A stretch of DNA of 11,469 nt, taken from positions 1 to 11,469 of the forward strand of contig DRKG01000246.1 in the NCBI GenBank assembly GCA_011051855.1. Direction: 5' to 3'. Shown here piece after piece: positions 1 through 5,800 of this stretch. The notes under the pieces were generated by a model. That model ran no database searches, was not told the DNA's origin, and saw only the letters and a list, made by a program, of their open reading frames with translations. The stretch is from a bacterium (lineage in GTDB: Bacteria > Planctomycetota > UBA1135 > UBA2386). Numbering within the stretch: the first letter of the stretch is position 1; each line of letters opens with the position of its first letter. Made by a program: the position numbers and the translations under genes.

Positions 1-1113
1 GTGATCGAGGCCATCGGCAAGGCCGCCGAAACCGCCGTGCCGAACGGCTACGAACGGATCGACTGCGGCGACGCGGTCATCTGCCCCGGCTTCATCGAGA
101 CGCACTGCCACATCGCCAGTCCGAGCTTCGATCTCAACGACACCGTCCACCCGACCAACCCCGAGTTCCGCACGCTCGACCTGATCAGCATGGAGCACGA
201 TCAGATCAAGATGGCGCGCGCGGGCGGGGTGTCGACCGTGCTCTACATTCCGGGATCCGGCTCCAACATGGGCGGCTTCGGCACCCTGACCAAGACGTGG
301 GGCAAGTCGCCGGATGACGCGTTGGTGCGCTTCCCGGGCAGCCTCAAGATCGCCCAGGCCGGCAACCCCGAACGCGGCGCGGGTGACCTCGGCTCCGGCA
401 TGATGGGCATGTCCGAAGGCGTGCGCATGACACTGCTCGACGGCAAGCGCTACTGGGAGCAGATGGTCCGATTCGAGCAGGGCAAAGGGGAAAAGCCCGA
501 GTTCGACCCGACGCTCGAACTGGTCAGCGGCCTGTTCCGCCACGAATACCCCGTCAGCGTGCACACGCAGATCTACCAGGTCGTGCTGCAGACGATGCGG
601 GAGCTGCGGCTCGAACTCGGGCTGTGGACCGTCATCGTGCACGGCACGTTCGACGGCTACCGGCTCAGTGAGGATCTGCTCGCCGCCGGAGTGCCGGTGT
701 CGGGCGGGCCGCGCGCCTACCACTTCGACCGCAGGACCGGCAGGTTCAACGGCGTGCTGGCGAACTACGCGCTCGGTGGCGACCTCGGTTGGCGCCGGCC
801 GGTCTACGGCCTCGGCCGCGACGGCGTCGGCGTCAACACCGACTCGCCCGTGGTCGCACAAGAGCAGTTGCAGTTGCAGGCGGCGATGGGCGTTCGCCTG
901 GGCTGGCCGCACCAATGGGCGCTGCGCGGCTTGACGATCAACAACGCGCGCTTCCTCGGTATCGAGCACCGCGTCGGCTCGCTCGAACAGGGCAAGGACG
1001 CCGACCTCGGCATCTGGAGCGGCGACCCGATCGACCCGCGCAGCTACGTCGAGCTGATGGTGATCAACGGCACGATCTGCTACCGCCGCAACCCGGACCG
1101 GCCGGACTGGTAG
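1..1113 (+). CDS. Amidohydrolase, metal site intact (5' end cut by window)
   Basis: This is a metal-dependent hydrolase of the amidohydrolase superfamily, in the imidazolonepropionase/prolidase-like group that cleaves C-N bonds in cyclic or peptide-like amides. The substrate cannot be named. The visible 370 residues show the HxH pair in ETHCHIA (H35, H37), later metal-ligand histidines in SVHTQ (H188) and IVHGTFDG (H214), and the catalytic Asp in NTDSP (D281). The C-terminal family signature GSLEQGKDADLGIWSGDP is at 327-343. The first visible codons read V-I-E-A-I-G, which is normally the middle of the N-terminal beta-sandwich (G-x-I-x-A-I-G). The GTG at base 1 is therefore almost certainly not the start, and roughly 50-80 residues, including any signal peptide, lie upstream. 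It is a close paralogue of the next gene, which begins 20 nt after its TAG stop; the two are probably cotranscribed. Lys116 in LKIAQAGNPER is shared with the next gene but missing in the two after that. Confidence 0.9.
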   Translation: MIEAIGKAAETAVPNGYERIDCGDAVICPGFIETHCHIASPSFDLNDTVHPTNPEFRTLDLISMEHDQIKMARAGGVSTVLYIPGSGSNMGGFGTLTKTWGKSPDDALVRFPGSLKIAQAGNPERGAGDLGSGMMGMSEGVRMTLLDGKRYWEQMVRFEQGKGEKPEFDPTLELVSGLFRHEYPVSVHTQIYQVVLQTMRELRLELGLWTVIVHGTFDGYRLSEDLLAAGVPVSGGPRAYHFDRRTGRFNGVLANYALGGDLGWRRPVYGLGRDGVGVNTDSPVVAQEQLQLQAAMGVRLGWPHQWALRGLTINNARFLGIEHRVGSLEQGKDADLGIWSGDPIDPRSYVELMVINGTICYRRNPDRPDW

Positions 1114-1133
1114 CGGCACGCATCCTCCCCACC

Positions 1134-2363
1134 GTGCGCACCCCTTCGACGAGCAACCTGCTGCCCCTGACTGCACTGGCGATCGCCGGCGTGGCGGCGC
1201 GTGCGCAGTCGCAGCCGGTCGCGCACCTCGCCGCCCGCATCCTGCCGGCCGACCGCGCACCGATCACCGGCGGCGTCCTGGTGGCACATCGCGGCAAGAT
1301 CGTCGCCATCGGCCCTCGCGACACCACGCACGTTCCGCAGGAAGCCACCACCGTCGACCACGGCAGCCACTGGTTGTGTCCCGGCTTCGTCGATCTGCAC
1401 CACCACGTCGGCGGCGGCGGCGGCGACATCAACGACATGACGCAGCCGTTGAACGCGGAGCTGCGCACGTTCGACCTCGTCAAACCATCCGCCGACCTGA
1501 TCCGCCGCACCGCCGCCGGAGGCGTCACCACGACGCTGTTCATTCCGGGCAGCGGCACGTTCCTCTCGGGCTTCGGCACCCTGCTCAAGATGCGCGGCGG
1601 CGGCTCGCTCGCGGCAATGATCATCAAGGAACTCGGCGCGATGAAGGTCGCGCAGGGTTTCAATCCGGAACGCTACAGCGGCGACCTCGGTCAGACGCGC
1701 ATGGGCAGCAGTGCGCTGTTGATCGAACAACTCGACCGCGGCCGTGACTACGCCCGCGCGTGGCGCGACTACGAGGCGGGCAACGGTCCCAGACCGAAGC
1801 TCGACCCGGCGCTCGAGCAACTGCGCCTGGTGTTCGACAAGAAGGTTCCGGTGCTGATCCACACCGCCGGCGTGCGCGATTGCCTCGCGACTTCGCGCAT
1901 GTTCCAGCAGCGCTACGACGTGCGCATGATCCTGTCGCACGGATCGTTCGACGGCTGGCTCGCGGCCGAACCGCTGGCCAGGCGCAGGACGCCGATCAAC
2001 CTCGGCCCGCGCATGTACCAGATGGGCCGCTACGGCCAGATGCACGGAATGTGCAAGGAGTTCTGGGATGCGGGCTGCCGCGATCTGTCGATCAACACCG
2101 ACGCGCCGGTGATCGCGGCGGAAGAACTCCAGCTCCAGGCGGCGATGGCCGTGCGACTCGGCCTGCCCTACGACGCCGCCCTCAAGGCGATCACGATCGT
2201 CCCCGCGCGCCAGATCGGTCTCGACGACCGCATCGGCTCGCTCACGGTCGGCAAGGACGCCGACTTCCTGGTCACCCGAGGCGACCCGCTCGACCCGCGG
2301 GTGCCTCCTCTGAAGGTCTACATCGAAGGCGAACTGATCCACTCCCACGGAGACGTGCGATGA
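1134..2363 (+). CDS. Exported amidohydrolase, metal site intact
   Basis: This second amidohydrolase-superfamily enzyme has 409 residues. The frame is open far upstream through gene 1. I chose the GTG at 1134 because it is the only start codon just after gene 1's stop, and it yields a signal peptide: an MRTPSTSN head, a hydrophobic stretch at residues 9-22, and an A-R-A site before Q25. No Shine-Dalgarno is visible. The metal ligands are complete: HxH in DLHHHVG (H89, H91), H243 in VLIHTAG, H269 in LSHGSFDG and D323 in INTDAP. The C-terminal signature GSLTVGKDADFLVTRGDP is at 368-385. The middle of the protein (LNAELRTFDL, AGGVTTTLFIPGSG, SGFGTLLK, KVAQGFNPER) matches gene 1 block by block, which indicates tandem duplication. 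A periplasmic or surface hydrolase is the likely role, with unknown substrate. Its stop overlaps the next start (ATGA), implying translational coupling. Confidence 0.88.
   Translation: MRTPSTSNLLPLTALAIAGVAARAQSQPVAHLAARILPADRAPITGGVLVAHRGKIVAIGPRDTTHVPQEATTVDHGSHWLCPGFVDLHHHVGGGGGDINDMTQPLNAELRTFDLVKPSADLIRRTAAGGVTTTLFIPGSGTFLSGFGTLLKMRGGGSLAAMIIKELGAMKVAQGFNPERYSGDLGQTRMGSSALLIEQLDRGRDYARAWRDYEAGNGPRPKLDPALEQLRLVFDKKVPVLIHTAGVRDCLATSRMFQQRYDVRMILSHGSFDGWLAAEPLARRRTPINLGPRMYQMGRYGQMHGMCKEFWDAGCRDLSINTDAPVIAAEELQLQAAMAVRLGLPYDAALKAITIVPARQIGLDDRIGSLTVGKDADFLVTRGDPLDPRVPPLKVYIEGELIHSHGDVR
2349..2352 (+). promoter_or_regulatory. Ribosome binding site (GGAG) deciding the start of the third amidohydrolase gene
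   Basis: GGAG lies 7 nt before the ATG at 2360, which overlaps the TGA of the upstream gene. A second in-frame ATG at 2366 would be 13 nt away, so 2360 is preferred. This is one of only two clear Shine-Dalgarno sequences in the window. Confidence 0.6.
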
Positions 2364-3820
2364 GCATGCAGAAGACACTCCTGAACCTCGCGGCCGCGAC
2401 CGCGGTCCTGTGCGGTGCGGCCACCGCGCAAGCCACCCGCGCGATCGCGTTCACCAACGCACGCATCCATCCGGTCAGCGGCGCGACCATCGAGCGCGGC
2501 ACCCTGGTGATCAAGAACGGCAAGATCGAGGCTGTCGGCAAGGAGGTCGCCGTGCCGGCAGGCGCGCGCGTGATCGACGCCACCGGCAAGACCATCATGC
2601 CGGGGCTCGTCAGCGCCTGGTCGAGCGCCGGCCTGCGACCACAGGGCCGCCGCACGAGCCGCATGCCGCAGCGCGGCGGGCACCGCGGCCGCTTCTCGCG
2701 CACGCGTTCGAGCAGCGGCGGCACCGCCAACAAGGCCGCGACCAAGGTCGTCGATTCGCTCTACGCGCGCCAAGCGATCTTCGGAGACCTACTCGAGGTC
2801 GGCGTGACGACACTGGCGCTGAACCCAGCGGGCAACGGCTTCCCCGGCCTCGGCGCGGTACTGAACCCAGCCGGCAAGACGCTCGCCGCACTGACCGTCG
2901 ACGATGACGCCTTCGTGCAGATCGGCATGCAGCGCAGCGCCGCCGCCAAGAAGCTGCTGAAGGACACGTTCGCCAAGGCGAAGAAGGTCGTCGAGGAACG
3001 CGAGAAGCCGCCGGCGCCGCCGAAGAAGGAGGAGGCGAAGAAGCCGGAGCCGAAGAAGGCCGAAGAGAAGAAGCCATCCTCCGGCGAGAAGAAGCAGGAA
3101 GGCAAGGAGCCGCCGAAGCCGAAGCCGACGCCGGAACCGAAGCCGGAGCCGAAGCCGAAGCCGGAGCCGAAGCCGGAGCCGAAGCCGGAGCAGCAGCAGG
3201 GGCCCGAGAAGGGCGCGGCCAAGAAGTCCGCCGCCAAGCCCAAGCCCAAGGATCCCAACCTCGAGGTGCTCGCGGACCTGCTGCAGGGCAAGCGACGCGC
3301 GATCGTGCGCATCGGTTCGGCCGCCGACCTCTTGCACTGGTGCACCGCGGTCGCCGACGACGTCGAGTTCCCGCGCGCGGTGGTCGTGCCGCGCCACGAC
3401 ACCCGCGCGGGCACCATCGACCTCGTGCTCGAACGAGTGAAGAAGTGGAACTGCGCGGTGCTGCTGCCGCCGTCGCTGTCGGAGCTGCCGAACACGGCCC
3501 ACTTGGTCAACCCGGCCAAGAAGCTGCACGACACCGGCGTCGAAGTCGGCTTCCTCGTCGGCGACTCCACCGGCAGCGTGCGCAACCTGTTCTTCCAGTT
3601 GATGGAACTGGTCCGCGGCGGCCTGCCGGCCGACGTCGCGCTCAAGGGCGTCACGCTGGTGCCCGCCAAGGCGCTCGGCGTCGACAAGCGCAAGGGTTCG
3701 CTCGAAGCCGGCAAGGACGCGGACTTCCTGGTGTTCGCCGGCGATCCGCTGTCGCCGACCGGCCGCCTCGAACAGGTCTGGCTGCACGGCAGCAAAGTCG
3801 ACAAGCACCCGCGCGACTGA
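2360..3820 (+). CDS. Exported pseudo-amidohydrolase with Arg-rich and Lys/Pro/Glu-rich insertions
   Basis: This 486-residue protein has the amidohydrolase superfamily fold but no recognisable metal site. A signal peptide is clear: MSMQKTLLN, a hydrophobic core, and A-Q-A before T26. The beta-sandwich (GTLVIKNGKIEAVGKEV, 47-63) and C-terminal signature (GSLEAGKDADFLVFAGDP, 446-463) are intact. The segment that should read D-x-H-x-H instead reads S-A-W-S-S (85-89), the next His position aligns with VRIGS (316-320), the following one with VVVPRHD, and the NTD position with VGDS (400-403, Asp possibly retained). Residues 93-116 hold nine Arg where the active-site loop belongs. About residues 215-298 are almost pure Lys, Pro, Glu and Ala, including a PEPK repeat. 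The reading frame stays open and family-like on both sides, so this is not a decayed gene. A structural or regulatory partner of its neighbours is inferred, not shown. It is translationally coupled to gene 2. Confidence 0.85.
   Translation: MSMQKTLLNLAAATAVLCGAATAQATRAIAFTNARIHPVSGATIERGTLVIKNGKIEAVGKEVAVPAGARVIDATGKTIMPGLVSAWSSAGLRPQGRRTSRMPQRGGHRGRFSRTRSSSGGTANKAATKVVDSLYARQAIFGDLLEVGVTTLALNPAGNGFPGLGAVLNPAGKTLAALTVDDDAFVQIGMQRSAAAKKLLKDTFAKAKKVVEEREKPPAPPKKEEAKKPEPKKAEEKKPSSGEKKQEGKEPPKPKPTPEPKPEPKPKPEPKPEPKPEQQQGPEKGAAKKSAAKPKPKDPNLEVLADLLQGKRRAIVRIGSAADLLHWCTAVADDVEFPRAVVVPRHDTRAGTIDLVLERVKKWNCAVLLPPSLSELPNTAHLVNPAKKLHDTGVEVGFLVGDSTGSVRNLFFQLMELVRGGLPADVALKGVTLVPAKALGVDKRKGSLEAGKDADFLVFAGDPLSPTGRLEQVWLHGSKVDKHPRD
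3110..3190 (+). repeat. In-gene tandem repeat encoding Pro-Glu-Pro-Lys
   Basis: Imperfect units of the type GAGCCGAAGCCG repeat across this stretch and encode alternating Pro with Lys or Glu (residues about 251-277 of the pseudo-amidohydrolase). The length is a multiple of three and the frame is kept. Such repeats usually form stiff, extended linkers and can vary in copy number between strains. Confidence 0.85.
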
Positions 3821-3862
3821 ACGGCGCCGCCCCACCACCGAACGCACAACCCCACTCCCATC

Positions 3863-5239
3863 ATGCGCACGTCCACGCTGTTCGTCCTGTCGCTCGCGCT
3901 GTTGAGCGCGATCGACCTTCCCGGCCAGGGCCGCGGCCGTCGGGGCCGCCGCTCGCAGCCGCAGCCGCCCGCCGCCAAGGCACCCGCAGCCCCGGCGCAG
4001 GAGCCGGCCAAGAAGGAGCCCAAGCACTACACCGCGATCGTCGGCGGCGACGTCTACATCGGCACCGGCCAGCGCCTCACCGGCGCGACCGTGCTCATCG
4101 CCGACGACAAGATCGAGCGGGTCGGGCACAACGTCGAACTGCCGCAAGGCACCAAGGTGCTCGACGCCAAAGGCCGCTGCGTCAGCCCCGGCTTCGTGAT
4201 CGTCAAGGGTTCGGGCATGGGGGCGGGCTTCAGCGGCCCCTACAAGGACACCGTGAACCCGTTCGACCCGAGTATCAAGCAGGGGCTGGCCGCCGGCATC
4301 ACGTCGTTTCTGGCCGGCTCGACCACGTCGCGCGGCCGCATCGGCGGCAACAATGCGGTCATCAAGCTGCACTACGGCGACGTCGAAGGCATGGTGCTGG
4401 TGGAGAACTCGGTCGTGGGCCTGTCGATGCCGCTCGATCGCGCGTCGAAGGAAAAGCTCGAGAAGCAGATCGAGCAGTGCCGGGAATACCTCGCCGCGCT
4501 GGCGGACTATCCGGCGAAGAAGGCCAAGGACCCCAAGGCCAAGGAGCCCAAGCAGCCGCGAGGCGCGGAGAAGGTGCTCGCCGTGCTGCAGGGCAAAGCG
4601 AAGCTGTGGATCTCTACCGGCGGTGCTGGCTTCAGCCCGTTCGCGCGCATGATGGGCGTCAGCGGCGGCGGCAGTGACCTCGCCGCGATCCGCGACGCAC
4701 TCGACGTCGCCCGGATGTTCGGGCGCGGCGTGGTGCTGGACGGGCCGACCAGCGCCTGGCTGGTCCCGGACGAGATCGCCGCGACCGGATCCGGCGTGAT
4801 CCTCAGCCCGCGCACGCGGGTGCCGAGGGACCCGAAGGACCCCGACCGCACCGGCTCCAACCTGGCATCGGCGGCCATCCTGGCGAAGGCCGGGGTGCCG
4901 GTGGCGGTGACCTGTCCGGCCGGCATGTTCGGCGGCAGCGGCGTGGGCACCAACGGCATCCTCGGGCAGGACCTCAACACCCCCCACGTCGACGCCGCCT
5001 ACGCCGTGCGCGGCGGCCTAGACAACCGCAAAGCACTGCGAACAATCACGTTAGACGCCGCCGTCGCGATGGGGGTCGGCGACCGGATCGGCTCCCTGGA
5101 GCCCGGCAAGGACGCCGACGTCTTGATTCTCACCGGCGATCCGCTGCACTATAGCACTTTCGTGACCACCGCCGTCGTCAACGGCAAGGTCGTTTACGAG
5201 AAGGGCAAAGAAGCCCTCTTCCGACACATCGAGCGGTGA
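3863..5239 (+). CDS. Exported pseudo-amidohydrolase, metal ligands absent
   Basis: This is the fourth amidohydrolase-superfamily member in the row (458 residues), also without a metal site. The ATG start follows a 42-nt gap and has no Shine-Dalgarno. MRTSTLFVLSLALLSAIDLPG looks like a signal peptide, though no clean AxA site is visible. An Arg/Pro/Ala-rich linker follows (24-54). The beta-sandwich has ATVLIADDKIERVG (75-88) and SPGFV (108-112). D-x-H-x-H is replaced by I-V-K-G-S (113-117), the later His positions align with LWISTGG and VVLDGPTSAW, and the NTD position reads VTCPAG (349-354). The C-terminal signature GSLEPGKDADVLILTGDP is at 410-427. A short Lys/Pro/Glu patch (217-231) sits where the preceding gene has its long insertion, so these two are each other's nearest relatives in the cluster. 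The function is unknown; a non-catalytic partner or binding protein is inferred. Confidence 0.83.
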   Translation: MRTSTLFVLSLALLSAIDLPGQGRGRRGRRSQPQPPAAKAPAAPAQEPAKKEPKHYTAIVGGDVYIGTGQRLTGATVLIADDKIERVGHNVELPQGTKVLDAKGRCVSPGFVIVKGSGMGAGFSGPYKDTVNPFDPSIKQGLAAGITSFLAGSTTSRGRIGGNNAVIKLHYGDVEGMVLVENSVVGLSMPLDRASKEKLEKQIEQCREYLAALADYPAKKAKDPKAKEPKQPRGAEKVLAVLQGKAKLWISTGGAGFSPFARMMGVSGGGSDLAAIRDALDVARMFGRGVVLDGPTSAWLVPDEIAATGSGVILSPRTRVPRDPKDPDRTGSNLASAAILAKAGVPVAVTCPAGMFGGSGVGTNGILGQDLNTPHVDAAYAVRGGLDNRKALRTITLDAAVAMGVGDRIGSLEPGKDADVLILTGDPLHYSTFVTTAVVNGKVVYEKGKEALFRHIER

Positions 5240-5296
5240 TCCCGCCGGCGCGTCCCGAGCAACGTGGATGGCCGCGGACGGCATACCGACCCACCC

Positions 5297-5713
5297 ATGA
5301 GTGTAGAAAGCCTGAAGGAACTGGACGACTTCTTCCGCAGCATGCGGCAGGCGTTCAACAGCCGAGACCTCAAGACCTTCCGCTCGCACTTCTGGACCGA
5401 CAAGCGCTTCCAGAACCTCGACGCCTCGGGGCGCCGCGACCGCGGCTGGGGCGCCTTCGAAGAGGTGCTCGACCAGGAATTCCGTTACCTCGACGCGATC
5501 AAGATGGAGCTCAAGGATCTCGACTGCCAGGTGTTTGAAGATCAGTTCGGCACTGCAGTTGCGACCTGGAAGCTGACCCAGGTCGACCCCGAGGGGCGCA
5601 ACCACGAGCAGTTCGGCCGTTGCACCTTTTCGCTGTGCAGAATGAGCGATGACTGGAAGATCGTGGCGCAGCACTTCTCGCCGCTGTCCGCGGAGGAAGC
5701 CGCCGCAGAATAG
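5297..5713 (+). CDS. SnoaL/NTF2-like small protein (DUF4440-type)
   Basis: This 138-residue protein resembles the NTF2/SnoaL-like fold. It has an N-terminal helix (LKELDDFFRSMRQAFNSRDL), then a segment ending in FW that typically lines the cone-shaped pocket. Beta strands follow (CQVFEDQFGTAVATWKLTQ, residues 77-95), and the C-terminal strand DDWKIVAQHFSPLS (118-131) is typical of SnoaL_3/DUF4440 proteins. It has no signal peptide, so it is probably cytoplasmic. An in-frame GTG at 5264 would add 11 residues of low quality (Arg/Pro/Asp-rich); the ATG at 5297 is preferred because the conserved helix begins just after it. Neither start has a clear Shine-Dalgarno. Members of this fold range from isomerases to plain ligand binders, so no reaction is assigned. 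It lies 57 nt after the amidohydrolase row on the same strand and could be the last gene of that operon. Confidence 0.75.
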   Translation: MSVESLKELDDFFRSMRQAFNSRDLKTFRSHFWTDKRFQNLDASGRRDRGWGAFEEVLDQEFRYLDAIKMELKDLDCQVFEDQFGTAVATWKLTQVDPEGRNHEQFGRCTFSLCRMSDDWKIVAQHFSPLSAEEAAAE

Positions 5714-5721
5714 CTGCGGAA

Positions 5722-5760
5722 CGGGCAACTGCCCGCGGCCGCGGGCCTTGCGGGCGGCCC
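5722..5760. repeat. Overlapping GC-rich inverted repeats in the spacer before icmF
   Basis: Three inverted repeats overlap in the 87-nt gap between the SnoaL-like gene and icmF. They are CGGGC-AACT-GCCCG (5722-5735), a perfect 16-bp palindrome GCCCGCGGCCGCGGGC (5731-5746), and GGGCC-8 nt-GGCCC (5743-5760). No T-run follows, so a classical intrinsic terminator is not supported. The repeats could still slow transcription, act in the RNA as alternative hairpins, or be an operator for icmF. Which of these applies cannot be told from sequence alone. Confidence 0.4.
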
Positions 5761-5800
5761 GACGGTAACCTGAAGCAACCGACGCCCCCGCCCTCACCAG

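Noticed and set aside
789..1133. Upstream extension of the second amidohydrolase frame into gene 1
   Set aside because: The extension product is Arg/Ala-rich noise overlapping conserved residues of gene 1, whereas the GTG at 1134 gives a proper signal peptide.
2629..2720. Possible compensated frameshift producing the Arg-rich stretch in the third gene
   Set aside because: Neither alternative frame shows D-x-H-x-H or other family sequence, and S-A-W-S-S lies before the stretch within well-aligned sequence.
2789..4987. 732-codon open frame on the minus strand, antisense to the two pseudo-amidohydrolases
   Set aside because: Its product is Arg/Leu/Gly/Val-rich low complexity with no domain, and the plus-strand frames carry clear family signatures. 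Long antisense frames are expected at this GC content.
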